Part shown: one piece after another, positions 52,270-60,292 of the stretch | Layout of the letters: every line of letters begins with the position of its first letter | Position numbering within the stretch: the first letter of the stretch is position 1 | Notes under the pieces: model-generated | Seen by the model: only the letters and a program-made list of their open reading frames with translations | Databases searched by the model: none | Told to the model about the DNA's origin: nothing | Made by a program: the position numbers and the translations under genes | Source of the DNA: Rhodococcus sp. B7740 | GTDB lineage: Bacteria; Actinomycetota; Actinomycetes; Mycobacteriales; Mycobacteriaceae | Assembly (NCBI RefSeq): GCF_000954115.1 | Contig: NZ_CP010797.1 | Location: 3,534,001-3,598,000 of the forward strand | Length of the DNA stretch: 64,000 nt | Direction of reading: 5' to 3'

Positions 52270-53418
52270 TCAGCCGAGAAAGGCCTCTACCGCATCCGCG
52301 GCCTGGTCGACGCCTCCGTGTGATCGCACCTCCGCACTGATCTCGGCTGCGCGCGAGGTCAATTCGCGCGCGCCCGCGACAGCGCCTGCGAGGCTCGCGG
52401 CGGTCACCTTCTCGAATTCGAGGTGTACGCCGACGCCGAGTTCGGCGAGCATCGCCGCGTTGCCGAATTGATCGACCGCCTGCGGGACCGCCACGGTCGG
52501 TACGCCGAACCACAGGGCCTCGGTGCACCCACCCATGCCGGCGTGGGTGATGAACACCGTGGCCGAATCGAGCACGGCGAGCTGCGGAAGATGTTCGTGC
52601 AGTTCCACATTGGCAGGAATCTCGCCGAGCGCGGCCGGATCGACGCGTCGGCCGATGGAGATCACCACGTGCCAGTCGGTGTCGGCGAAGGTCTCGATAC
52701 ACAGTCGGTAGAAGTCGGGTCGCTCGTTGTAGCCCGTACCGAAGGAGATGTACAGGATCGGTCCTTCGGGCGCGGTCCAGCTGCGGTCGTTCAGGCGTAC
52801 CGGATCGAGGCACGGTCCGACGAACTGCACCGAGTCGGCCACCCGATCCGCGTTGGGTTGCATCACTCGTGGAGTCAGTGACAGGCAGTGCGTCGGATAG
52901 GTGATCCACTCCCAGGGATCGGCGTCGATGTCGTTGTCTCGCAACCACGATGCGTAGGTGTCGCGATACGCAACGCCCGTTGTCGACTCCCGAACAGAAG
53001 TCATCGCATCACCGAGATCCGCGACGTATCCGTCCCACGCCACGTAGGTCGGCGAGAGTTGTACGGCCGTCACGCCGTAACGCACGCCGAGTACGGGTGC
53101 CGTCATTCCGCCGATGTCGTAGAGGAACAGATCCGGCTGATCGTCGTCGTAGAACGCGGTGAGCACGGGATACGCCGCAATGGCCTCGTCGAGGAAGACC
53201 TGCATCGCCGCCGCCGGATCGTCCGGCCACGAGCCCTCTCCGTCGGGAAGTATCGAGGAGAACGGCACCACCTCGACGCCCGCGGGTTCGACCACATGCC
53301 GCAGAGAGTCACCGACGGCATAGGTGACGCGATGCCCTCGCCGGACCAGCTCGGCAATCACGGCCAGCGATGGGTAGATGTGACTGGGGGCAGTCGTGCC
53401 GATCATGGCGATGTGCAT
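52270..53418 (-). CDS. UGT/MGT-type glycosyltransferase
   Basis: A 382-residue GT-B enzyme. The N-terminal domain begins MHIAMIGTTAPSHIYPSLAVIAELVRRGHRVTYAVGD; the C-terminal nucleotide-sugar motif is FITHAGMGGCTEALWFGVPTVAVPQAVDQFGNAAMLAELGVG (about 285-327), typical of macrolide/MGT-family transferases. It probably attaches a sugar from a UDP- or TDP-sugar to a small hydrophobic acceptor, often for detoxification. Start ATG 53418 is the family start. Neighbouring ArsR and exporter genes suggest a drug-handling group. Confidence 0.88.
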   Translation of the reverse strand: MHIAMIGTTAPSHIYPSLAVIAELVRRGHRVTYAVGDSLRHVVEPAGVEVVPFSSILPDGEGSWPDDPAAAMQVFLDEAIAAYPVLTAFYDDDQPDLFLYDIGGMTAPVLGVRYGVTAVQLSPTYVAWDGYVADLGDAMTSVRESTTGVAYRDTYASWLRDNDIDADPWEWITYPTHCLSLTPRVMQPNADRVADSVQFVGPCLDPVRLNDRSWTAPEGPILYISFGTGYNERPDFYRLCIETFADTDWHVVISIGRRVDPAALGEIPANVELHEHLPQLAVLDSATVFITHAGMGGCTEALWFGVPTVAVPQAVDQFGNAAMLAELGVGVHLEFEKVTAASLAGAVAGARELTSRAAEISAEVRSHGGVDQAADAVEAFLG

Positions 53419-53452
53419 GATTGCCACCGTAGAGCCCACTCGGGGCAGCGAG

Positions 53453-53767
53453 CTAGTGGATTTCGTTGGCGATCAGATCCAGCAGGCCGGGGAATCGATC
53501 GTTGAGCTCCTGGCGTCGCAGCGTCACCTTGCGACTGTTGCCGCGGTCGACCTGGAACACCAGACCCGCTTCGCGCAGCACGCGAAAGTGATGCGTCAGA
53601 GTCGATTTCGTGACGCCGAGCTCGAACGACATGCAGGTGCGCTCGGCACCGTCGTCGTCGCCGACGAGTTCGGTGACCACCTTGCGGCGCAGTGGATCCG
53701 CCAGTGCAGACATCACTGCACCGAGTTGCATCTCGTCGGGTTCGGGGTGCCCGTTCTCGTCCGCCAT
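53453..53767 (-). CDS. ArsR/SmtB-family regulator
   Basis: A 104-residue winged helix: LGAVMSALADPLRRKVVTELVGDDDGAERTCMSFELGVTKSTLTHHFRVLREAGLVFQVD (about 14-72). The usual ELCVCDL metal-site cysteines are absent, so the ligand is probably organic. ATG 53767 has AAAGGTGG at 5-base spacing, which decides against the upstream GTG. It is divergent from an MFS gene with two palindromes between. Confidence 0.87.
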   Translation of the reverse strand: MADENGHPEPDEMQLGAVMSALADPLRRKVVTELVGDDDGAERTCMSFELGVTKSTLTHHFRVLREAGLVFQVDRGNSRKVTLRRQELNDRFPGLLDLIANEIH

Positions 53768-53784
53768 CGACGCCACCTTTCGCT

Positions 53785-53806
53785 AGGTACGACTTGCGTC
53801 GTACCT
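53785..53806. promoter_or_regulatory. ArsR operator 1
   Basis: Perfect palindrome with arms AGGTACGAC (53785-53793) and GTCGTACCT (53798-53806) around TTGC, 18 bases upstream of the ArsR start. Confidence 0.7.
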
Positions 53807-53820
53807 TCAAACCTGTTCTA

Positions 53821-53838
53821 GTACGAAAGTCATCGTAC
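53821..53838. promoter_or_regulatory. ArsR operator 2
   Basis: GTACGA-AAGTCA-TCGTAC, a second palindrome with the same GTACGA core, 23 bases before the MFS start. Two similar sites 34 bases apart (centre to centre) suggest cooperative binding. Confidence 0.6.
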
Positions 53839-53860
53839 CTACGTCAGCGCAGGGGGATCC

Positions 53861-55144
53861 ATGAGAGCGGTTCTGCCGGTCGTACTCGCGGCACAGTTCG
53901 TCGTACCGATGTCCATCTCGGGCACAGCCATCGCGATCCCGGTGATCGCTGCCGATCTCGGCTCCGACCCGACGCAGCTCCAGTGGGTCGTCAACGGCTT
54001 CAACGTCGCGTTCGCGCTGTTCACCGTCGTCTGGGGTGCGGTCTCGGATCGCATCGGACACCGCACGTCGTTTCGCATCGGCGTCGTGCTGACTGCCGTC
54101 GCCAGCCTGGTCAGCGCTCTGGCGTCCTCGCTGCTGCTGCTCGACGCCGCGAGGGTCCTCGCCGGCACGGGTGCCGCGGCAGTCCTGGTGGGCTCGACGT
54201 CGATTCTCTCGCTCCATTTCCAGGGGACCGAACGAGCAACCGCGTTCGCCCTGTTCGGCACCGTGAACGGACTGGGGTTGGCACTCGGGCCGACCATTTC
54301 CGGACTGCTGATCGCCGTGCTCGATTGGCGAGGAGTGTTCGCAGCTCAGGCCCTCGTTCTGCTCGTCGCGGCCGTCGGGACGCTGGCTCTTCCTGCCGTG
54401 CGAAGCACATCCACACCATCGAAACTGCCGGATTTCGGCCTGCTGCGAAACCGCCGCTTCCTCGCGCTGTGCCTGGTCCCGGTCGCCGGAGCCATCGGAT
54501 TCGTCACCCTGCTCACCTACTTGCCCACCGCGCTCGGTGCCGTCGCGTCCCTGACTCCCGGACGAGCCGGACTGCTCATGCTGGCGATGACGATTCCGGT
54601 GCTGATCGCCCCGCTGGCGGTCGCCAGGTCCATCGTCGTCTTCGAGGCCGTCACCCCCGACCGTGTGATCCTGACGAGCCTCGGCTTCCTGGTTCTCGGG
54701 AATCTCGGCATGTTGGCCCTGCAACCCGGCCTGTCGCTGGCCGCCGTCGTGGTCCCGATGATCGTGTTGGGGCTCGGTTTCGGGCTGCCGATCGGTCTGG
54801 TCGACGGCGAAGCGCTTGCGGCAGTTCCGCCGCACAGCAGCGGCACCGCAGCGGGAGTACTCAATCTCTTCCGCATCGGTGGCGAGGCCGTGATGGTCGC
54901 CGGCTACGCCTGGCTGCTGGCGATCTTCGTCCGGGACCGGGTGCCCGACGAAGCCGACGCCGAGGCAGCGGCGGCCGGGCGGCAAGGGTTCGCCGACGCC
55001 TACGCCCATGCCTTCACCGAAGTGATCGCCCTCGTCGCGGTGGCCGTTGCCGTCACGGCAGCACTGATCATCGCGCTTTCCCGGACGGCCAGATCCGACG
55101 TATCGTCGGCGAATGTCCTTTCTGCAGCCGGTGACCCTCACTGA
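53861..55144 (+). CDS. MFS transporter, drug exporter type
   Basis: A 427-residue transporter with about 12-13 helices. The first helix is VVLAAQFVVPMSISGTAIAIPVIAADLG and motif A is WGAVSDRIGHRTSF (loop 2-3). The arrangement LDAARVLAGTGAAAVLVGSTSILSLHF and the GPTISGLLIAVLDWRGVF motif-C region resemble DHA exporters. ATG 53861 follows CAGGGGGATCC. Regulation by the divergent ArsR is likely. Its 3' end overlaps the next gene by 32 bases. Confidence 0.88.
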   Translation: MRAVLPVVLAAQFVVPMSISGTAIAIPVIAADLGSDPTQLQWVVNGFNVAFALFTVVWGAVSDRIGHRTSFRIGVVLTAVASLVSALASSLLLLDAARVLAGTGAAAVLVGSTSILSLHFQGTERATAFALFGTVNGLGLALGPTISGLLIAVLDWRGVFAAQALVLLVAAVGTLALPAVRSTSTPSKLPDFGLLRNRRFLALCLVPVAGAIGFVTLLTYLPTALGAVASLTPGRAGLLMLAMTIPVLIAPLAVARSIVVFEAVTPDRVILTSLGFLVLGNLGMLALQPGLSLAAVVVPMIVLGLGFGLPIGLVDGEALAAVPPHSSGTAAGVLNLFRIGGEAVMVAGYAWLLAIFVRDRVPDEADAEAAAAGRQGFADAYAHAFTEVIALVAVAVAVTAALIIALSRTARSDVSSANVLSAAGDPH

Positions 55145-55700
55145 CGATCTCGTGACCCTCGAGCCGCTGAGCCACGATCACCTCGAAGGTCTGTGCGACG
55201 CCGCGCGCGACGGCGAGCTGTGGAACCTCTGGTACACCAGCGTCCCGAAGCCCGAGGAGATGGCGGCCGAGATCGACCGTCGACTCGGGCTGCTCGACGC
55301 GGGCACGATGCTTCCGTTCACACTGCGCCGCAACGACACCGGGCAGATCATCGGAGCGACGACATTCTGCAACGCCGACGCCACCAACCGTCGCGTCGAA
55401 ATCGGATACACCTGGAATGCCCGCTCCGCGCACGGAACCGGCACCAATCCCGCGAGCAAACTGCTGCTGTTGACGCATGCGTTCGAGGAACTGGGATGCA
55501 TAGCCGTCGAATTTCGTACCCACTGGATGAACCTGCAATCGCGGACGGCGATCGCGAAACTGGGTGCCAAGCAGGACGGGATTCTGCGCAATCATCAACG
55601 CATGTCCGACGGTTCGTTGCGTGACACCGTCGTGTTCTCGATCATCGAATCCGAATGGCCAACCGTCCGCAACGAACTCCGCAGGCGTACCGCACGGTAG
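55113..55700 (+). CDS. GNAT acetyltransferase, RimJ/RimL-like
   Basis: A 195-residue N-acetyltransferase. It opens with a beta strand typical of the RimJ/L group (LTDDLVTLEPLSHDHLEGL), has TGQIIGATTFCN, GYTWNARSAHGTGTNPASKLLLLTHAFEELG (the acetyl-CoA region, about 95-125) and the Arg-containing NLQSRTAIAKLGAKQDGILR. Ribosomal-protein-like or small-molecule acetylation is possible. The start could be ATG 55113 or the in-frame GTG 55131. Confidence 0.85.
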   Translation: MSFLQPVTLTDDLVTLEPLSHDHLEGLCDAARDGELWNLWYTSVPKPEEMAAEIDRRLGLLDAGTMLPFTLRRNDTGQIIGATTFCNADATNRRVEIGYTWNARSAHGTGTNPASKLLLLTHAFEELGCIAVEFRTHWMNLQSRTAIAKLGAKQDGILRNHQRMSDGSLRDTVVFSIIESEWPTVRNELRRRTAR

Positions 55701-55709
55701 GTTGACCCC

Positions 55710-58079
55710 ATGCGTGTGGATGGGCGGGACATTCCCGTAGCGGGGAGCCTGCTTCAGCCGCTGGTGCGAAGAACCAGCGACATCATTCGGGTCGTGTCGG
55801 CCTCGGCTCTGCTGGGCGTGGTGATCGCCGGTTCGCTGATCACCAGAAATCAGTGGGATGCGCTCGAGCAATCGGTATCGAACATCGTCGGTGTGCTCAG
55901 CCCCGACCAATCCAATGCGGTCTACATCGTCTACGGAGTCGCCATTCTCGCGCTTCCGTTCGGCGTCCTGATCGGACTGGTCGCGGGCCGCAAATGGAAA
56001 CTGCTCGCCGGGTACGCGGCCGCGGCACTGCTGGCCGCGCTGGCGCTGTCGATCACCGGAACCGGGATCTCCACTCCCACCTGGGACCTCGACGTTCCCG
56101 AGCGGCTCGACACGTTCCTCGCGCAGTTCCTCGACGATTCGCGCTGGATCGCGATGTTGGCTGCGGCGCTGACGGTCTCCGGCCCCGGTCTCCCCGCGAA
56201 GTGGCGTCGGGCATGGTGGACGCTGTTGCTCGCGTTCGTACCGATCCACCTGGTCGTCTCCACCGTGGTTCCGGCTCGCTCGATGCTCGGACTCGCGGTC
56301 GGCTGGCTCGTCGGAGCCGTCATCGTGTTGCTCGTCGGCACACCGGCGCTGGAGGTTCCGCTCGACGCGGCGGTTCGTCTGTTCCACAGCCGCGGTGTCA
56401 CCGTTCGCAGCTTCACCGTCGTCCGTCCGGCCGGCCCCGGCCCGTTGGTGTTGAACGCGCACACTCCCGACGCCGATGTGGTGGTCGAGTTGTACGGGCA
56501 GAATCAGCGCAGCGGTGGTGCCCTGCGCCAGTCCTGGCGGTGGATCACGCTGCGCGGCAGCGAGACTGCGCCGTTGCACGCGTCGATGCGTCGGGCAGTC
56601 GAGCATCGCGCCCTGATGGGTCTGGCCATCAAGGGGTTGGGAGCGGCAGGCAGTCACCCGTTGGCGGTGGCAGCGCTCGACAGAGGATGGACCCTGTACG
56701 CGCACAGTCTGCCCATCGGTGATCCGGTCGAGGCCGAGCACGACGACGCCACCCTCGGCGCTCTCTGGTCGGCCCTGAACACCCTGCACGAGAATCAGAT
56801 CTCCCACGGCGACCTGCACCGTGGCGAGCTGAGGATCCACGACGGCAAGGCCCTCTTCTGCGGTTTCGGCCACGCCGAACTGGGTGCGTCGGATTCCCAG
56901 ATGCAGTCCGACGTCGCGCAGTTGTTGCTCACCACGGCAGACCTCTTCGGTTCTCAGCGCGCCGTCGCCACCGCCGTCGACGTACTCGGCTTCGACACCG
57001 TGATCGCGGCCTCGGGTCGATTGACCAAGTCCGCCATCCCGCCTCGTATTCGCCAATCGGTGCGCGACGCCGACAAGACGATGAAGGCGGTTCGGCTCGA
57101 GGTCCTCGAACAGACCGGCACCGCCAAGATCGAGGCCGAACAGGTCACCCGATTCAGCCGCAATCAGATCATCTCGCTCGTGTTGTTGATCGGATTGGTC
57201 TACGTCGCATATCCGTTCATCAGTGCGGTTCCCGCGTTCGTCACCGAACTCGGTTCGGCCAACTGGTGGTGGGCTCTGCTCGGTCTGTCGGTGTCGGCCC
57301 TGACGTACGTCGGTGCCGGAGCCGCGTTGTGGGCGTGCGCACTGGGCAAGGTCAGCTTCTGGAATCTGACGGTGATGCAGGTCGCCAACACGTTTGCGGC
57401 AACCACGACTCCCGCGGGTGTCGGCGGACTGGCCCTGAGTGTTCGGTTCCTGCAGAAGGGCGGGCTGGGAACGGTCCGCGCGACGGCTGCCGTGGCGTTG
57501 CAGCAGTCCGTCCAGGTGATCACGCACGTGAGCCTGTTGATCTTCTTCAGCGTCGTCGCAGGCACGTCGTCCGGGCTCTCGAACATGGTGCCGGGCAACA
57601 CCGTGCTGTATCTCCTCGCGGGTGCGGCCTTCGGTGTCGTCGGTACGTTCATGTTCGTACCCAAGCTGCGCCGCTGGCTGAAAGTGGCCGTCCGACCGCA
57701 GATCAAAGAGGTCCTCGGTGAACTGGGCGAGCTCGCCCGCGACCCCAAACGCTTCTCGATCATCATCCTCGGCTGCGCGGCGACGACGTTGGGTGCCGCG
57801 CTCGCCTTGTGGGCGAGCATCGAGGCCTTCGGCGGCGGCACCACGTTCGTCACGGTCACGGTCGTCACCATGATCGGCGGGACTCTGGCTTCCGCGGCGC
57901 CGACGCCGGGCGGTGTGGGTGCCGTGGAGGCAGCGCTCATCGGCGGTCTCGCGGCCTTCGGCGTTCCCGCCTCCATCGCCGTCCCGTCGGTCCTGCTCTA
58001 TCGCGTCCTGACCTGCTGGTTGCCGGTGTTTCTCGGGTGGCCGACCTTGCGGTGGCTCACCAAGCGAGACATGGTCTGA
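55710..58079 (+). CDS. LPG-synthase flippase-like membrane protein with degenerate kinase segment
   Basis: A 789-residue protein. Six helices (about 25-220) come first, then a soluble segment of about 230 residues and seven or more C-terminal helices (about 490-780) matching the UPF0104/MprF flippase-type domain, with ATTTPAGVGGLALSVRFLQKGG. The central segment resembles an ABC1-like kinase but is degenerate: HGDLHRGELRIHDG lacks the Asn of HGDLHxxN and GFG replaces DFG. It may bind a regulator or lipid rather than phosphorylate. It would handle lipid translocation in the membrane. Confidence 0.8.
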   Translation: MRVDGRDIPVAGSLLQPLVRRTSDIIRVVSASALLGVVIAGSLITRNQWDALEQSVSNIVGVLSPDQSNAVYIVYGVAILALPFGVLIGLVAGRKWKLLAGYAAAALLAALALSITGTGISTPTWDLDVPERLDTFLAQFLDDSRWIAMLAAALTVSGPGLPAKWRRAWWTLLLAFVPIHLVVSTVVPARSMLGLAVGWLVGAVIVLLVGTPALEVPLDAAVRLFHSRGVTVRSFTVVRPAGPGPLVLNAHTPDADVVVELYGQNQRSGGALRQSWRWITLRGSETAPLHASMRRAVEHRALMGLAIKGLGAAGSHPLAVAALDRGWTLYAHSLPIGDPVEAEHDDATLGALWSALNTLHENQISHGDLHRGELRIHDGKALFCGFGHAELGASDSQMQSDVAQLLLTTADLFGSQRAVATAVDVLGFDTVIAASGRLTKSAIPPRIRQSVRDADKTMKAVRLEVLEQTGTAKIEAEQVTRFSRNQIISLVLLIGLVYVAYPFISAVPAFVTELGSANWWWALLGLSVSALTYVGAGAALWACALGKVSFWNLTVMQVANTFAATTTPAGVGGLALSVRFLQKGGLGTVRATAAVALQQSVQVITHVSLLIFFSVVAGTSSGLSNMVPGNTVLYLLAGAAFGVVGTFMFVPKLRRWLKVAVRPQIKEVLGELGELARDPKRFSIIILGCAATTLGAALALWASIEAFGGGTTFVTVTVVTMIGGTLASAAPTPGGVGAVEAALIGGLAAFGVPASIAVPSVLLYRVLTCWLPVFLGWPTLRWLTKRDMV

Positions 58080-58098
58080 TTGGTCCGATTCGGGGTGC

Positions 58099-59931
58099 GT
58101 GAACACCGCGAGTGCTAGCGTTCATGCAGGTGGGGGGCCTTATTCGACGGAGGGCGTTGCGATTTCCGATCTGGGACAGTTCATACCCACCGCCGAGGAG
58201 CGTTGGGTTCGTCTTTTCATCAGCGGAATGACGCTGACGTTCGGACTGGCCGGGGTGCTGATGATCCCGGCGGGGCAGTTCTCCGGTTCGGCCTCGATCG
58301 CGGTTCTTCTCGCGTCGGCCACCACGGTGCCCGTGGCCATCGCCTGGTACCTCCGTCCCTGGACATCCCCACGCCTGGCCATGGCCTATATCCTGTACGC
58401 CGATGTCGGCATCGTCTCGGTTCTGTTCGCCTTTCGGACTCACTTCGACGCGATGCCGGGTTGCGCGATGTTCGCGATCGTCGCCGCCTTCATCGTCGTC
58501 GGAAGTTCCTACCGGATGATGATGCTGCACCTCGCCGTCGCGACCGTCACTCTGCTGACACTCGGTGTCCTGGCCGTACTCGATGGTGCCGATCCGTGGT
58601 CGGCTGCGTCCCGCATCGTCACCATCGGTTCCCTGTACGCCGCCCCCTTCATGATCAAGGCCTACATCGGGCAGCTCCGACTCAAGGCCGCACGGGCGCT
58701 GCGCGACCCGTTGACCGGCCTGTGGAATCGCCGCGGTCTGCTGGACACCGTGGACACCCTCGGCGTCTCGCCTTCCGAGGCAGGCGACGCCGTGGGGGTG
58801 ACGGTCCTCGACATCGACCGTTTCAAGCAGATCAACGACAGATTCGGGCACCCCTCGGGCGACGCCGTCCTGATCGAGGTCGCCCGACGCCTGTCCGAGG
58901 CCGTGGGCGATCGGTCGGCGGTCGCACGACTGGGCGGCGACGAGTTCGTGGTTGTCCGAGCCGGAACTCGTGAGGAGATCATCCAGTCGGACAACAGGAT
59001 TCGAGCCGCCCTGGAGGAGACGTTCGACGGACCTCGGTTCACCACCAGCCTCGGATCCGCGGTCGAAGCACTCGACTCGGAGACCAGCATTCACGTCCTT
59101 GTCAGACGATTGATCGCACTGGCCGACATAGAGATGTACCGATTCAAGTCGCGAACCTCCGGGAACGCGGCCTCGTCCGATCGTCTTCCCGAAACGAACT
59201 CGCACGAGCAGACGCGGATCCGGATCGACGAACTCATCGCATCCGGCGGCCCCGATATCTTCTTTCAGCCCATCTGCGAGACCGTCACCGGATCCGTAGT
59301 CGGCTTCGAGGCGCTCTCGCGCTTTCCCTTCGGTGCCGGATCTCCGCTGTCGTGGTACCGCGACGCCACCGAGGCCGGCATCGGCCCCCGCCTCGAACGA
59401 GCCGCACTCGACAGGGCGCTCGACGCGATGCACGAGCTGCCGCCGGGATCGTTCGTCTCGCTCAACGCATCGGCCGACACCATCCGGACGACGAACCTGC
59501 TCGATCGACTACGTCCGCACCTGGCGTCCCGGACGTTCTATCTCGAGATCACCGAGCACGAGCGTGTCGACGACTACCTCGCGGTCACCCGAGCCATCGA
59601 CACCCTCCGCGCTGCGGGAGTGCAGATTTCCATCGACGACGTCGGTGCCGGATTCGCCGGTCTACGTCACGTGATCGAACTGCGCCCGGACATCCTCAAA
59701 GTGGACTACGCGCTGGTCCACGGAATCGACCGTGATCCCCTGCGGCGAGCGGCCGCGGCCGCGATCATCGACTTGGCCCGGAAGATCGACGCCGCCGTCA
59801 TCCTGGAAGGCGTCGAGACCGAAGGGGAACTGCAGGTGGCGAACGAACTCGGGGCCGAGATGGTTCAGGGCTTCCTCACCGGCCGACCGGAACCGGCGTC
59901 CGCGCACTCCCACCGACGAGTGGCGACGTGA
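58099..59931 (+). CDS. GGDEF-EAL cyclic-di-GMP protein
   Basis: A 610-residue protein with an N-terminal membrane region of about six helices (35-205), a diguanylate cyclase domain with RLGGDEFVV (near 275) and a phosphodiesterase domain with GFEALSRF (near 402), LNASADT, EITEHERVDDY, IDDVGAGFAGL, LKVDYALV, EGVETEGEL and QGFLTGRP. The core residues of both activities are intact, so it may make and break cyclic-di-GMP. The GTG at 58099 is the only start that includes the first segment. Confidence 0.9.
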   Translation: MNTASASVHAGGGPYSTEGVAISDLGQFIPTAEERWVRLFISGMTLTFGLAGVLMIPAGQFSGSASIAVLLASATTVPVAIAWYLRPWTSPRLAMAYILYADVGIVSVLFAFRTHFDAMPGCAMFAIVAAFIVVGSSYRMMMLHLAVATVTLLTLGVLAVLDGADPWSAASRIVTIGSLYAAPFMIKAYIGQLRLKAARALRDPLTGLWNRRGLLDTVDTLGVSPSEAGDAVGVTVLDIDRFKQINDRFGHPSGDAVLIEVARRLSEAVGDRSAVARLGGDEFVVVRAGTREEIIQSDNRIRAALEETFDGPRFTTSLGSAVEALDSETSIHVLVRRLIALADIEMYRFKSRTSGNAASSDRLPETNSHEQTRIRIDELIASGGPDIFFQPICETVTGSVVGFEALSRFPFGAGSPLSWYRDATEAGIGPRLERAALDRALDAMHELPPGSFVSLNASADTIRTTNLLDRLRPHLASRTFYLEITEHERVDDYLAVTRAIDTLRAAGVQISIDDVGAGFAGLRHVIELRPDILKVDYALVHGIDRDPLRRAAAAAIIDLARKIDAAVILEGVETEGELQVANELGAEMVQGFLTGRPEPASAHSHRRVAT

Positions 59932-59946
59932 CCGAACCTTCCGGGA

Positions 59947-60243
59947 TCAGATCGACGAATCGACGGTGAACTTGGTCAACGACGGCGCTGCGGCGAGCAG
60001 CGGCGGCAATTCGACGATCTTGCCCGGACCCGCGCGGAACTCGCGGTACTTCGCATCGGCCTCGACCGACTCCCACGTCTCGTAGGCAATCACGTGCGCC
60101 TCGTTCTCCTCGTCGACCCACACCTCGACTCCGAGGCAGCCCTCGAATGCGCGAGTATCGGCGAGTACCGTCCGCAACAACGAACGGGCCTCGGCGACGG
60201 ACTCGGGCTTGAACGTCAGATCCAACAATGCAATGAGAGCCAT
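59947..60243 (-). CDS. Antibiotic biosynthesis monooxygenase (ABM) domain protein
   Basis: A 98-residue ferredoxin-like ABM protein: MALIALLDLTFKPESVAEARSLLRTVLADTR, VEVWVDEENEAHVIAYETWESVEA and YREFRAGPGKIVELPPLL. The conserved ExW motif appears as YETWES (near 55). Such proteins are small quinone- or heme-handling enzymes. The ATG at 60243 is the natural start. It lies upstream of repeat copy D. Confidence 0.87.
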   Translation of the reverse strand: MALIALLDLTFKPESVAEARSLLRTVLADTRAFEGCLGVEVWVDEENEAHVIAYETWESVEADAKYREFRAGPGKIVELPPLLAAAPSLTKFTVDSSI

Positions 60244-60256
60244 GGCCCCAGTCTAT

Positions 60257-60282
60257 GGGTCGTTCCCCAGGCTCCACTCCCG
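60257..60282 (+). repeat. Dispersed intergenic repeat, copy D
   Basis: GGGTCGTTCCCCAGGCTCCA then CTCCCG, in the 49-base gap between the ABM and PucR genes. One G-to-C change from consensus. Confidence 0.65.
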
Positions 60283-60292
60283 CCCACACTGG

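Noticed and set aside
55068..58106. A 1012-codon open frame on the minus strand
   Set aside because: It is antisense to three genes with clear family motifs and has biased Arg/Gln/Gly composition without domains.
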